Shown: in pieces, positions 51,032 through 60,778 of the stretch
Layout of the letters: each line of letters begins with the position of its first letter
How positions within the stretch are numbered: position 1 is the first letter of the stretch
NCBI RefSeq assembly: GCF_021390645.1
Contig: NZ_JAJEJT010000005.1
Location: forward strand, 124,001 to 188,000
Direction: 5' to 3'
Length of the DNA stretch: 64,000 nucleotides
Source: Paraburkholderia flagellata
GTDB taxonomy: Bacteria; Pseudomonadota; Gammaproteobacteria; Burkholderiales; Burkholderiaceae
The notes under the pieces: generated by a model
What the model was told of the DNA's origin: nothing
The model's database searches: none
The model's input: only the letters and a program-made list of their open reading frames with translations
Made by a program: the position numbers and the translations under genes

Positions 51032-52561
51032 ATGGATACGATTCTAGAGATGAATGGCATCCAGAAGGCATTCGGCCAGGTGAAGGCCCTGAATAACGTC
51101 AATCTAAGAGTCAGAAAAGGCGAGATTCATGCCATCTGCGGTGAGAACGGTGCAGGCAAGTCGACGTTGATGAAGATTCTGAGCGGCGTCTATGCGCATG
51201 GCTCGTATTCGGGTGCCGTCGTGTATGAGGGAGCGGAGCGCGCGTTCTCCGACATCACGGATAGCGAGGAGGTGGGCATCATCATCATCCACCAGGAACT
51301 CGCTCTCGTTCCGATGTTGTCCATTACCGAGAACATCTTTCTTGGTAACGAGCAGTCCCGCCGCGGCATTATCGACTGGCAAGGCTCGCATGCCCGTGCA
51401 AAGGAACTGCTACAGAAGGTGGGACTGAGCGACTCCCCTGACACGCCGGTTGGCACCCTTGGAATCGGCAAGCAACAACTGGTGGAAATCGCGAAGGCGC
51501 TGTCGAAAGAAGTGCGTCTGCTCATTCTCGACGAGCCCACGGCGAGCCTCAACGAGAAAGACAGCGACACGTTGCTCAAGTTGCTACTGGACCTGAAGGA
51601 GCGCGGCGTTACCTCCATCATCATCTCGCACAAGCTCAACGAAATATCCCGGGTTGCTGACAGCATCACGGTTATCCGCGATGGTTCGACCGTTGACGAA
51701 CTGGATTGTCGCGCGGAACCCGTCAGCGAGGACCGCATCATCAAGGCGATGGTGGGTCGCGAGATGTCTGACCGCTATCCGAAACGGACGCCCAATATTG
51801 GCGACATCATTTTCGAAGTCAAGGATTGGCGCGTTCAGCACCCCACGCAACGGGACCGCGCGGTCATCAAGGGCGTCAGCCTGAATGCGCGTGCGGGTGA
51901 AATCGTTGGCATCGCCGGATTGATGGGCTCGGGACGAACCGAGCTGGCGATGAGCGTATTCGGCGGGGCGTACGGCCAGGACATCAGCGGCTCGGTATTC
52001 ATCCATGGAAAGCCGGTCGATGTCTCCTCGGTAAGAAAGGCCATCAATGCAGGGTTGGCCTATGTCACCGAGGACCGCAAGGGCAACGGGCTGCTCCTCG
52101 ATGACGATATCCAGACAAACATTTCGCTGGCGAATCTCGCGGGCGTATCGAAGTACGGCGTGGTGAACGAGCATGAGGAAGTCACAGTGGCATCGGACTA
52201 CCTGAAGAAGCTACGAATTCGGGCGCAGGGAGTGTCCCACGTGGTAGGTAACCTGTCCGGTGGCAACCAGCAGAAAGTTGTCCTGATCAAGTGGCTGTTC
52301 TCCGAGCCGGACGTCCTCATCCTCGATGAGCCAACTCGCGGAATCGACGTCGGGGCGAAGTACGAAATCTACAGCATCATCAATCAAGCGGTTGCGGCGG
52401 GTAAGTGCGTCGTCATGATTTCTTCGGAGATGCCTGAGCTTCTTGGCATGTGCGACCGCGTCTATGTCATGAACGAGGGCCGCTTCGTCGGCGAGTTCAC
52501 ATCGGAAGAAGTCTCGCAGGAAAAAATCATGCGGGCAATCATGCGAAACGGAGGCAACTGA
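51032..52561 (+). CDS. mmsA: multiple-sugar ABC transporter ATP-binding protein (MmsA/GguA type)
   Basis: A 509-residue ATPase with two fused nucleotide-binding domains, as in all CUT2 importers. Domain 1 has [10 protein letters not shown] and [10 protein letters not shown]; domain 2 has [10 protein letters not shown] (degenerate Walker A), [16 protein letters not shown] and [16 protein letters not shown] 51032 ([20 protein letters not shown]) fits the family; the frame is open back to 50993 without support. It sits between chvE and the permease gene. Confidence 0.9.
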   Translation: MDTILEMNGIQKAFGQVKALNNVNLRVRKGEIHAICGENGAGKSTLMKILSGVYAHGSYSGAVVYEGAERAFSDITDSEEVGIIIIHQELALVPMLSITENIFLGNEQSRRGIIDWQGSHARAKELLQKVGLSDSPDTPVGTLGIGKQQLVEIAKALSKEVRLLILDEPTASLNEKDSDTLLKLLLDLKERGVTSIIISHKLNEISRVADSITVIRDGSTVDELDCRAEPVSEDRIIKAMVGREMSDRYPKRTPNIGDIIFEVKDWRVQHPTQRDRAVIKGVSLNARAGEIVGIAGLMGSGRTELAMSVFGGAYGQDISGSVFIHGKPVDVSSVRKAINAGLAYVTEDRKGNGLLLDDDIQTNISLANLAGVSKYGVVNEHEEVTVASDYLKKLRIRAQGVSHVVGNLSGGNQQKVVLIKWLFSEPDVLILDEPTRGIDVGAKYEIYSIINQAVAAGKCVVMISSEMPELLGMCDRVYVMNEGRFVGEFTSEEVSQEKIMRAIMRNGGN

Positions 52562-52562
52562 A

Positions 52563-53771
52563 ATGCGTAAAGCTCTCTCGCCAACGGCTGTGCAGGAAGC
52601 CGAGGTCAAGAAAAGTGAAATCATCGACGTGATCAAGCGTGGCGCCAGCGAATACGGCCTGCTTGTCTCGCTTATCGTCATCATGATTTTCTTCCAGATT
52701 GCGACGGGCGGCGTGCTCATGGAGCCGTTGAACCTGACCAATCTTGTGCTTCAGAACAGCTACATCGTCATCATGGCCCTTGGCATGCTGATGGTGATTG
52801 TATCTGGCCATATTGACCTGTCGGTCGGCTCGACTGCAGGACTCGTTGGCGCGCTCGCCGCAGTGTTGATGGTTCAGTTCAATGTGAACTACGTGCTGGC
52901 CACCATCATCTGCATCGCCACTGGTGCGCTCATCGGCGCGGTGCAGGGTTACTGGATTGCGTTCTGGCGCATGCCGTCATTCATCGTGACGCTGGCAGGG
53001 ATGCTGGTGTTTCGCGGGTTGACCAATCTGGTCCTTCAGGGCCAGTCGATCGGCCCGTTTCCGGATAGTTTCGCTGCGGTCAGTTCGGGTTTCATTCCGG
53101 ACGTTTTCCGTGGCCAGGAACTCCATATCACCTCCATTGTGCTTGGCGTCCTGGTCGGTGCCGCATTCTTCGCGATTGAGCTTCGTCATCGTGCGAGTGC
53201 AGCGAAGCACGGGGTGGGCAAAGGCTCGTTTTCGATGTTCGTGGCAAAGAACGTCGTGCTGACCGGCCTGATTGTCTTTTTTTGTTACGTCCTCGCGTCC
53301 TATCGTGGTTTGCCGACGGTGCTCGTCATCATGGGTGTGCTGATTGGGCTCTACACGTTCGTGATGAACCGTACGACCATCGGGCGCCGTGTGTATGCAG
53401 TGGGCGGCAACGCGAAAGCGGCACGACTCTCTGGGGTCAGCGTACCGGCCGTGAGCTTTCTCACGTTCGTCAACATGGGCATCCTCGCCGCTCTCGCGGG
53501 CATCATTTTCGCCGCGCGGCTCAATAGCGGCACGCCGAAAGCAGGTACCGGATTCGAACTGGATGTGATTGCGGCCTGCTTCATTGGCGGTGCATCGGCT
53601 TCCGGCGGCGTGGGCAAGGTTGTCGGGGCAGTTGTCGGCGCATTCATCATGGGCGTGATGAACAACGGAATGTCCATCATGGGTATCGGGGTCGACTATC
53701 AGCAGGTTATCAAGGGCATCGTGCTGCTGGCAGCGGTGTTTGTCGATGTCTACAACAAGAACAAGGCCTGA
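52563..53771 (+). CDS. mmsB: multiple-sugar ABC transporter permease (MmsB/GguB type)
   Basis: A 402-residue CUT2 permease with about ten hydrophobic helices and family stretches GMLMVIVSGHIDLSVGSTAG, MPSFIVTLAGMLVFRGL and GVDYQQVIKGIVLLAAVFVD. The unusually long N-terminus (about 40 residues before helix 1) and a central extension match GguB/MmsB. It starts two bases after the ATPase stop. Confidence 0.9.
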   Translation: MRKALSPTAVQEAEVKKSEIIDVIKRGASEYGLLVSLIVIMIFFQIATGGVLMEPLNLTNLVLQNSYIVIMALGMLMVIVSGHIDLSVGSTAGLVGALAAVLMVQFNVNYVLATIICIATGALIGAVQGYWIAFWRMPSFIVTLAGMLVFRGLTNLVLQGQSIGPFPDSFAAVSSGFIPDVFRGQELHITSIVLGVLVGAAFFAIELRHRASAAKHGVGKGSFSMFVAKNVVLTGLIVFFCYVLASYRGLPTVLVIMGVLIGLYTFVMNRTTIGRRVYAVGGNAKAARLSGVSVPAVSFLTFVNMGILAALAGIIFAARLNSGTPKAGTGFELDVIAACFIGGASASGGVGKVVGAVVGAFIMGVMNNGMSIMGIGVDYQQVIKGIVLLAAVFVDVYNKNKA

Positions 53772-53934
53772 GCGGCGCGCTCACAGATCAGATTCAGCGA
53801 ACGGTTGCCTCCGAGCGGGTGACTCCCGTACGGAATGAAGAAGGCGCAAGCGACATATCGGGAGTCTCTGCCAGTTGAGACGCTGCGAAGTGTGTTGCTT
53901 GCCTGAGAACCAGGCGTCAAATAGTGGAACGGAC

Positions 53935-54231
53935 ATGATCAAGCACATCGTTATGTGGGACGTTCGAGGCGAAACGCCTGAGCAGAAGAAGGAAGCGGCG
54001 CAGGTCGTCAAGACTGCATTCGAAAGTTTGGCTGGGAGAATACCTGGACTGACAAAGCTGGAAGTCGGTATGGACGTAAGCAAGGTCGACTATGCGTGCG
54101 ACGTTGTGCTGTACACCGAGTTTGAGAGCCAGGCAGACCTCGAAGCTTACGCGTCCCACCCGGAACACTTGCGGGTAAAGCAGGTACTCGGAGACTGCAG
54201 GATTGCTCGGCATCAGGTCGACTACGTCTGA
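53935..54231 (+). CDS. Dabb-domain (stress-responsive alpha/beta barrel) protein
   Basis: A 98-residue dimeric alpha/beta-barrel protein: MIKHIVMWDVRGETPEQKKE, then GLTKLEVGMDVSKVDYACDV and LEAYASHPEHLRVKQVL, the canonical Dabb pattern including the conserved His in the last helix. Dabb proteins include small isomerases and cyclases of unknown or polyketide-type substrates and are common in aromatic and sugar catabolic clusters. Between the transporter and maleylacetate reductase, it may act as a tautomerase or cyclase on an intermediate. Confidence 0.87.
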   Translation: MIKHIVMWDVRGETPEQKKEAAQVVKTAFESLAGRIPGLTKLEVGMDVSKVDYACDVVLYTEFESQADLEAYASHPEHLRVKQVLGDCRIARHQVDYV

Positions 54232-54270
54232 TGCTTCCGTCGGCCAGACAGATAGCGGAACACTCACTCC

Positions 54271-55332
54271 ATGTACGACTTTACTTATACGACTCATTCC
54301 TCGCGCGTAGTGTTCGGCAAGGGGAGTATGAAGCTGATCCAGCAGGAAGTTGAAACGCTGGGAGCACGTCGGGCGCTTGTTTTGTGCACGCCACAGCAGA
54401 GAGTCGAGGCAGAAGCAGTATCTTCTCTGCTTGGACCGTCGAGTGCGGGCGTCTTTGACGGCGCACAGATGCATGTGCCGATAGAAAACGCTCGCCGTGC
54501 TCGCGAATTTGCCAAAGAGGTCGGCGCTGATTGCGCGGTGGCCATAGGTGGTGGCTCGACGATTGGACTTGGGAAAGCCATTGCGCTTGAATCGTCACTA
54601 CCGATTATTGCAATTCCGACGACGTACGCCGGGTCGGAGATGACGCCGATCTACGGCATCACAGAGGAAGGCTTGAAGCGTACCGGCCGCGACCAGAAGG
54701 TTCTGCCGAGGACTGTCCTCTATGACCCGGAGTTGTCGGCGGCCTTGCCTGCGCAGCTTTCGTTCGTGAGTGGTCTCAACGCTATCGCACATGCGGCAGA
54801 AGGCCTATACGCCAAGGACGGCAACCCGGTGATGGCCATGATGGCGGAAGAGGGGATCCGATCGCTCGCGAAGGGGCTGAGAGGCGTCAAAAGGAACAAC
54901 AGGGACATGGAGGCACGCAGCGAATGTCTCTATGGAGCCTGGCTCTGTGGAACGGTTCTCGGGAACGTCGGTATGGCGCTGCACCACAAGCTATGCCACA
55001 CGCTCGGCGGGACCTTCAACTTGCCACACGCGGAGACTCACGCCATCGTGCTGCCGCATGCACTCGCGTACAACAGCCTCGTCGCTGCTGAGGCAATGAC
55101 CCGCATCGCACGAGCACTCGATGCACGCGATGCCGCAGACGGCCTGCATGAGCTGGGTCGCGAGCTTGGTGTTCCCCGCGGTTTGGGTGAAATCGGGCTA
55201 GGGGAAGAGGACCTCGACCGCGCATGCGAGGTTGCTATGTCCAACCCGTACTGGAATCCGCGACCTGTTGAAGCTCGTCCGCTTCGAGAACTCTTGCAAC
55301 GGGCCTGGGAAGGTAGCCGGCCGCGGTCTTGA
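54271..55332 (+). CDS. maleylacetate reductase (iron-containing ADH family)
   Basis: A 353-residue NAD(P)H-dependent reductase converting maleylacetate to 3-oxoadipate. The nucleotide-binding motif is AIGGGSTIGLGKAIAL, followed by IIAIPTTYAGSEMTPIYGIT, a hallmark of maleylacetate reductases; metal-site-like histidines occur in GLNAIAHAAEGLYA and HHKLCHTLGG ... LPHAETHAIVLPH. It completes the hydroxyquinol branch begun by the dioxygenase at 45760 and is the last gene of the operon. A 60-bp IS3 end lies about 190 bp downstream. Confidence 0.9.
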   Translation: MYDFTYTTHSSRVVFGKGSMKLIQQEVETLGARRALVLCTPQQRVEAEAVSSLLGPSSAGVFDGAQMHVPIENARRAREFAKEVGADCAVAIGGGSTIGLGKAIALESSLPIIAIPTTYAGSEMTPIYGITEEGLKRTGRDQKVLPRTVLYDPELSAALPAQLSFVSGLNAIAHAAEGLYAKDGNPVMAMMAEEGIRSLAKGLRGVKRNNRDMEARSECLYGAWLCGTVLGNVGMALHHKLCHTLGGTFNLPHAETHAIVLPHALAYNSLVAAEAMTRIARALDARDAADGLHELGRELGVPRGLGEIGLGEEDLDRACEVAMSNPYWNPRPVEARPLRELLQRAWEGSRPRS

Positions 55333-55825
55333 CTGTGGACCTTTTCTGGGGCAGGTCGTGGTCTTTGCGACGTTAGCGGCTGCGTAATAAATGGTGCAGA
55401 GGGTCAAGTTAGGCCGCTCGAACCCTTCCCTGCCACGCCGAAGCCTCGGTAGGCGCGTTGCTTTTGTGCCCGTCGGGTGGTGAAAAGGAGGCACTCAACC
55501 GGACGAGATGTGACGCAGCCCTTTGAAATGCTGACGAACGCCAAATTCAAGGTGTCCACGGTTCGTGGGTAAGATCAAGCCGACCCAACTCGGCCATTGC
55601 GCATTCGCAGCAGCAACGTCTGCTTTCAGGACTACAACGTCCGATCCAGGTATCGCTCGTGTTGAACGAAGTTGATGCAGATTTGCCTCGACAAGGCCGC
55701 GAATAAATTGGCCGAGAAAATCCTTGCGCAACGCGGATCAAGTGAGAATCGACGACCGCCTCACCTTGTCCCGGTTTTAACTGACGGCGTGTTGGAAGAA
55801 GCCCCGTCGAAGGGGCCACTCAAAA
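55333..55825. other. intergenic region with a solo IS3 end
   Basis: About 490 bp between maleylacetate reductase and the lipoprotein gene. It contains a 60-bp copy of the right end of the IS3 element (annotated separately). The remainder (55578-55825) has no convincing frame. Confidence 0.5.
55518..55577 (+). mobile_element. solo right end (60 bp) of the IS3-family element
   Basis: Positions 55518-55577 are identical over 60 bp to 62933-62992, the last 60 bp of the intact IS3-family element, including the codons before the orfB stop and the full right inverted repeat. The rest of the element is missing. It marks an old insertion or one-ended deletion at the right border of the catabolic locus. 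Confidence 0.9.
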
Positions 55826-56299
55826 TCAGTTCGTCGCGGTTGCAGGTTTCGCTTCTGACTTCACGTCAGCTTTGGCGTCCTGCTTGATTCCAGCTTTCTC
55901 TGAATCCGATTTGCCGAACAGCATCGTTATGAGATCGGGATAATCGAAAGCCGAACCGTTCGCGGTGTCGATAGCTGCGCCGACAATGCCGCCGAAGAGA
56001 ATGTTACCGAACGCGGAACCTTTGACGGATGATTTCACGGTGCTTGTCGCTGGTTCAAGGCCGTCTTTCTTGCAAGTGACATTCAGTGCATCAGCCGAAC
56101 GATGAACCGTCACGGTCCCCGGCGTGGTAAGGAACCACGTGCCTTTATCGTTTTTCAGTTCGCACGTTGCGCCAGTAACGGTATCCGCGCCATTATGCGC
56201 ATCGACAGAAAGAGTTTGCTGTGTCCCACCAACAATCGATGCACAGCCGGACATCAGGGCGGTCGCGCCAGCAATAGCAGTTATGATTATTCGCTTCAT
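55826..56299 (-). CDS. small lipoprotein
   Basis: A 157-residue lipoprotein: signal MKRIIITAIAGATALMSGC with the lipobox Cys at 19, then SIVGGTQQTLSVDA, a pattern shared by many small outer-membrane lipoproteins that begin CASIVGGT. A hydrophobic Gly-rich stretch (FGNILFGGIVGAAIDTANGS) follows, with a Lys/Ala-rich, probably disordered tail. ATG 56299 has GGAG upstream; the longer frame to 56404 is unsupported. Function is unknown. Confidence 0.8.
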   Translation of the reverse strand: MKRIIITAIAGATALMSGCASIVGGTQQTLSVDAHNGADTVTGATCELKNDKGTWFLTTPGTVTVHRSADALNVTCKKDGLEPATSTVKSSVKGSAFGNILFGGIVGAAIDTANGSAFDYPDLITMLFGKSDSEKAGIKQDAKADVKSEAKPATATN

Positions 56300-57395
56300 A
56301 CTTCGGTCTCCTACACATACAGAATAAACAGGTTGGCCTTTACGGCCATTTATAAAATGGTGCCGCGCGGCACAACGGCCAACCGCTGAAGCGAACCCAT
56401 TCACATCTTGTTACAAAAACAGAATGCGGGTGGAACTGTAGGGGATCACGTAACCCGTGTTTTATCTTTTTACGACAATTTTTTCGTATTTCATGCCACT
56501 AGGCGTAAACGCCATGGCGCGTCACCGAGCGCAGGGAAGGGTTTGCCCCACTGAATTCCGAAGGAGATGGGCAGGCGCGGCGTTGGCTAACGTGAAAGGA
56601 GCCGCCATATGAAACGGACCGGTTACTGAAGACCCGGCTCACCCAACTTTCAAAACTACTTCGGGAAATCCGCGTTGCTGTCGTTGTTCAATCGACGTCG
56701 CAAGAGAACCCCCAGAAATTCTCGAGTCTCCGTAGACGACTCCAAGGTCGCAGAGGTGGGACTCGCAGCGGAGACCAAGGGTGTCTTGGGGACATCGCCT
56801 GGGGGTGGGTGGGGGCTGGCCACCGGCCAAAGCGCCTATGGCCCCAATTGCTGCGGCTGTACCACAAACGCCTCTCTCGCTGTACCCGGCGGGAGGGACG
56901 CAACCGCGTAAGTAGGCTTGCGGCGTCCCGGTTCCTCGAACTGATCAACAGCGGTGTCGCCCGGCTGCACGGTGGCAGCAAATGACCGAAAGCGCGAGTG
57001 AATCTGGCGCTCCCGTGTCTGGTCGAGCGAGTACGAGAAGGTCCGTTCCTGGCCGAACCCGGAAATCGACGTTAATCGTCCGGCGCCCTTACTCTTGTCG
57101 GCCACGAGTTTCTGTAGCCGACACGTTGCCGGGTCGAGTCGTCCGAAGTTCCACGGCAGGTATCAAGGCAGGGCTATCGCCCAATGCGGAGACCGAAACG
57201 CCGTCGGTTTGCGATCAGCTTTCAAGCAAGGGCAACGCTACGCGCTCTTCCGCTTCGATTGTGGTTGTCTTGATCGCGCTGTGCCGCGCGCCATACTTGA
57301 TGCACCCAACAGCGTTTGGCGAAGTCGCTAGCGCGGCTTTCGCGGTTCCGATGCCGTGACCTATTCTGTGATGAAACAGGTAGGAGTTCCGGGCC
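56300..57395. other. long intergenic region
   Basis: About 1.1 kb with several short overlapping frames on both strands (for example plus 56982-57359), none with a good start, ribosome binding site or recognisable family. The stretch 56740-57110 has the GC-rich, frame-rich look of decayed or repeat-derived DNA. The final 40 bp should hold the promoter and ribosome binding site (GTAGGAG) of the kelch gene. Confidence 0.4.
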
Positions 57396-59306
57396 ATGCG
57401 AATAAAAAGTCGCCTTTGCGATTACCTGATCCTGCTAGCCCTGCTGCTGGCGGGATGCCAGGGTGGTAGTGACAACAACTCCACTGTGGCGGCGCCTACC
57501 GGGCTGACCGAACACGATTCCTCGGTGGTGTACGCCGTGGATAGTCCCATTGTCACGGAGGTTGCGGATAGCTCGGGCGGCTCACTGACGCAATGCAGCG
57601 TATCGCCACCGTTGCCGGCGGGACTGGTGCTGGATTCGCAAACGTGCGCAATTTCAGGCACACCGACAACGGTTGCAAACGATGCGGTCTATATGGTCAC
57701 CGGCAGCAATCCGACGGGCAGTGAAACGATTCGTGTGGAGCTTGAGGTCAAGGCGCACGCAATCGCGCCTGAGAATCTGGGCTATCTGGATGCGGCAATT
57801 GTCTATGTGACCGCCACGCCGATTGCGCCGAATGTACCCATCACCACGGGCGGCGAGATCACGCAGTACAGCGTTTCCCCTGCGCTCCCTGCAGGACTCG
57901 CGCTCGATCCACAAACCGGCATCATTTCCGGCACACCCACGGCTGTGACCGCCCCGGCCGTCTACACGGTCACCGGCAGCAACAGCGTGGATAGTATCCA
58001 GACGCAACTGAACATCGAGGTGAAGGCGCAGGTCGTGCCGCCAACCAGTCTTGCTTATCTGGACCCGGTGCCGGTTTATATCGTCGGAGAGCCGGTCACG
58101 TACAACGAACCGCAGCCTGCGGGCGGTGAGATTACCCAGTATTCGGTGACGCCTGCGCTGCCGGCTGGCTTGAGTCTCAATACGCTGACCGGTGTGATCA
58201 GTGGGACGCCAACCACGGCGCAGTCTTCGGCAACGTATACGGTGACCGGCAGCAACAGCGCAGGCAGTGTAACGGCGCAGATTGTGATCGATGTGAATCT
58301 TGCCTTACTGGGCGAATGGCTACCTGCTGACGCGATGAATCAGGGGCGCTTGCGGCACGCTGCTACCCTGCTTGCCAACGGTCAGGTGCTTGTCGCAGGA
58401 GGGTACAACAATGGCACGTTGTCCTCCGTCGAGCTTTACGACCCGACATCAGATTCATGGTCGACCACCGGCAGTCTGGCGCAGGCGCGCTACTATCACA
58501 CCGCCACGCTCTTGCCGAATGGCCGGGTGCTCGTGGCAGGCGGATCCCCCGACCCGTATACCTCGCTGTCTTCGGCCGAACTGTACGATCCGGCCACGGG
58601 TACATGGTCGGCCACAGGCAGCATGAGTCAGGCGCGTGACAGCCAAACCGCCACATTACTTGCGAATGGAAAGGTGCTCGTCGCAGGTGGCGACGTCAAC
58701 AGTAACGGGGCGATCGCCTCAGCCGAACTGTACGATCCGGCAACGGGTACGTGGTCGCCGACGGGCAGTATGGCGCAGGCGCGCTACTCCCACACGGCCA
58801 CGCTGCTGGCCGATGGCAGGGTGCTGGTGGCAGGTGGGTACAACGGTGTGCGCCTGGCCGGTGCCGAGATTTACGATCCGGCCACAGGCACCTGGTCGTC
58901 GACGGGCAACCTGGCGCAGGCGCGCAGCCTCCATACGGCCGCACTGCTGTCTGACGGTCGCGTTCTCGTCGCAGGCGGATTCTTCGGGAGGGCCGCACTC
59001 GCTTCTGCCGAAGTGTTCAACCCGGCGACCGGCGCATGGTCTGCCACGGGGAACCTGAATCAGGCGCGTTACTCCCATGCGGCGACACTTTTGCCCGACG
59101 GCCAGGTCCTCGTCGAAGGCGGAGAGGACATCTCATCCTATCTATTCTCAACGGAACTCTACGATCCAGCCGTCGGCACGTGGTCGCTAACTGGCAGCCT
59201 TCACCATGCACGCAGTCAGCAAACTGCCACACTGCTCCCGGATGGGCGCGTGCTCGCGGCAGGAGGACGTCCTGGCTACCTGAGTTCGTCGGAGCTGTTC
59301 CATTGA
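57396..59306 (+). CDS. lipoprotein with three putative Ig (He_PIG-like) domains and a seven-repeat kelch propeller
   Basis: A 636-residue secreted lipoprotein. The signal ends LALLLAGC, with the lipidated Cys at about 21. Three tandem Ig-like units of about 88 residues follow (each with an LPAGL...G.ISGTPT core; about residues 35-300). Seven kelch repeats of about 48 residues then close with VLVAGG ... ELYDPATGTW motifs (about 305-636), enough for a seven-bladed propeller. Such proteins are surface-exposed binding or adhesion modules. It stands alone between long spacers, so its role cannot be placed in a pathway. Confidence 0.85.
   Translation: MRIKSRLCDYLILLALLLAGCQGGSDNNSTVAAPTGLTEHDSSVVYAVDSPIVTEVADSSGGSLTQCSVSPPLPAGLVLDSQTCAISGTPTTVANDAVYMVTGSNPTGSETIRVELEVKAHAIAPENLGYLDAAIVYVTATPIAPNVPITTGGEITQYSVSPALPAGLALDPQTGIISGTPTAVTAPAVYTVTGSNSVDSIQTQLNIEVKAQVVPPTSLAYLDPVPVYIVGEPVTYNEPQPAGGEITQYSVTPALPAGLSLNTLTGVISGTPTTAQSSATYTVTGSNSAGSVTAQIVIDVNLALLGEWLPADAMNQGRLRHAATLLANGQVLVAGGYNNGTLSSVELYDPTSDSWSTTGSLAQARYYHTATLLPNGRVLVAGGSPDPYTSLSSAELYDPATGTWSATGSMSQARDSQTATLLANGKVLVAGGDVNSNGAIASAELYDPATGTWSPTGSMAQARYSHTATLLADGRVLVAGGYNGVRLAGAEIYDPATGTWSSTGNLAQARSLHTAALLSDGRVLVAGGFFGRAALASAEVFNPATGAWSATGNLNQARYSHAATLLPDGQVLVEGGEDISSYLFSTELYDPAVGTWSLTGSLHHARSQQTATLLPDGRVLAAGGRPGYLSSSELFH
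58330..59306 (+). repeat. seven tandem kelch-coding repeats
   Basis: Seven in-frame units of roughly 145 bp each encode QAR-x-xH-x-ATLL-x-x-G-x-VLVAGG ... ELYDPATGTWS-x-TG. The DNA units are similar enough (for example the GCGCAGGCGCGCTACT segment recurs) that recombination could change repeat number. Confidence 0.7.
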
Positions 59307-59521
59307 ACGCGCACCAGCGGTGCGGGTGTCCCCGCAATGATTGCAGCAGAAATCTTTAGCCTGACATGTTTCCTGATCACAGGATATCTGTGCAGCCAGC
59401 GCGGAATCTCTGAAGCAGCCAACGGAAACGAGGCAACCGTGATGGTCCGTTCAGCAGCAGAAAAAATTGACCACCCGTCTGTTACTCGTCAGTCGCGGCA
59501 CGTTTCGTGGAGGAAAAGACG

Positions 59522-60778
59522 ATGCATTGGTTTGATACGATAAGGTCCGCCTTGCTGGCGCTGCCGTCCCTGGCAAAGTTGGCGATTTTCACGGCAGTTG
59601 TCGTCAGCGCTCCCGCGCTTGCGCGGCGCCTCAGAATTCCAGAACTCATTGTGCTGCTCGTTTTCGGGGTCCTTCTAGGACCTTACGGGTTCGATGTCAT
59701 CCCGCGCAACCATCCGGTTGCGCAGTTCTTCGCGGACCTCGGAGTGCTGATGCTGATGTTCACGGCCGGGCTTGAGATCGACATCGATCTGTTTCGGCGA
59801 ACACGGACTCGGTCGATCGCATTCGGAATAGTTACTACTATGGTGCCGCAGGCGATCGGCACCGCACTGGGTCTGGCGTTCGGCTATCCGATTATTCCCG
59901 CTATCGTCATCGGTTCGCTGCTCGCATCGCACACGTTGATCAGCTTGCCGATCGTCACGCGCCTGGGCGCCGTGGGGCTGGAACCGGTCGTCGTCACGAT
60001 CGGCGCCACGCTCGTATCGGACATGCTGTCACTAATCGTGTTTGCAATTTGCGTGTCAATCTACACGACCGGCTTTTCGCCATCTGGCCTTGCCGTGCAG
60101 ATTGCTGAGGTTGCCATTTTCGTGCCACTGATCCTGTTCGGCGGCAGCCGTGTGGGCGCTTGGGCCCTGAGCAAGCTGCGCGACAACGAGCAAGCCTATT
60201 TCATCACAATGCTTGGCATCCTGGCGGTGGCTGGCATGCTCTCAAATCTGATCCAACTGCCAGGCATTGTCGGCGCCTTTCTGGCCGGATTGTCAGTCAA
60301 TGCGGCGGTCGGCAAACACTCCGCGAAGGAGAAGCTGGAATTCGTTGGCAAGACCCTGTTCATCCCGGTCTTCTTCATTGTTACCGGCTTCCTGATCGCA
60401 CCCATCGCATTCGAGCATGCTGTCTGGACGCACTTTTGGCTGGTTGCAGGCCTCATCGGTTCCCTGATCTTGGGAAAGGGAATTGCCGCGTTTCTCGCGG
60501 GGCGTATATTTGGCTACTCACGTCAGGCGAAGCTGACGATGGTGGCGCTGACGTTGCCGCAGGTTGCGGCCACGCTTGCGGCCTCGTTGGTCGGCTATAA
60601 AACGTTCAATGCAGCCGGAATACGGTTGCTGGACGCCAAGATGCTAAACGCAGTGCTGGTGTTGCTGGTTGTTACTTCGATCCTTGGACCGCTCCTGACC
60701 GAGCGGTTTACCCCCAGACTGGTCAAGGACGAAGCGCCAACAAAGGCCCCGGACGGGGCAACGCCTGAGCCAGAATGA
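59522..60778 (+). CDS. Kef-type monovalent cation:proton antiporter (CPA2 family)
   Basis: A 418-residue, roughly 12-helix inner-membrane antiporter. LRIPELIVLLVFGVLLGPYG and VLMLMFTAGLEIDIDLFRRT are the standard CPA2 opening; the paired core helices contain GSLLASHTLISLPIVTRLGA. No C-terminal TrkA-N domain is present, so it is the short form. GGAGG at 59508-59512 overlaps an upstream in-frame GTG (59507), so ATG 59522 is the likelier start. It probably exchanges K+ or Na+ for protons. Confidence 0.88.
   Translation: MHWFDTIRSALLALPSLAKLAIFTAVVVSAPALARRLRIPELIVLLVFGVLLGPYGFDVIPRNHPVAQFFADLGVLMLMFTAGLEIDIDLFRRTRTRSIAFGIVTTMVPQAIGTALGLAFGYPIIPAIVIGSLLASHTLISLPIVTRLGAVGLEPVVVTIGATLVSDMLSLIVFAICVSIYTTGFSPSGLAVQIAEVAIFVPLILFGGSRVGAWALSKLRDNEQAYFITMLGILAVAGMLSNLIQLPGIVGAFLAGLSVNAAVGKHSAKEKLEFVGKTLFIPVFFIVTGFLIAPIAFEHAVWTHFWLVAGLIGSLILGKGIAAFLAGRIFGYSRQAKLTMVALTLPQVAATLAASLVGYKTFNAAGIRLLDAKMLNAVLVLLVVTSILGPLLTERFTPRLVKDEAPTKAPDGATPEPE

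Noticed and set aside
55330..57395. CRISPR array or phage attachment site in the long spacers
   Set aside because: No regularly spaced repeats, cas genes, integrase or tRNA are present.
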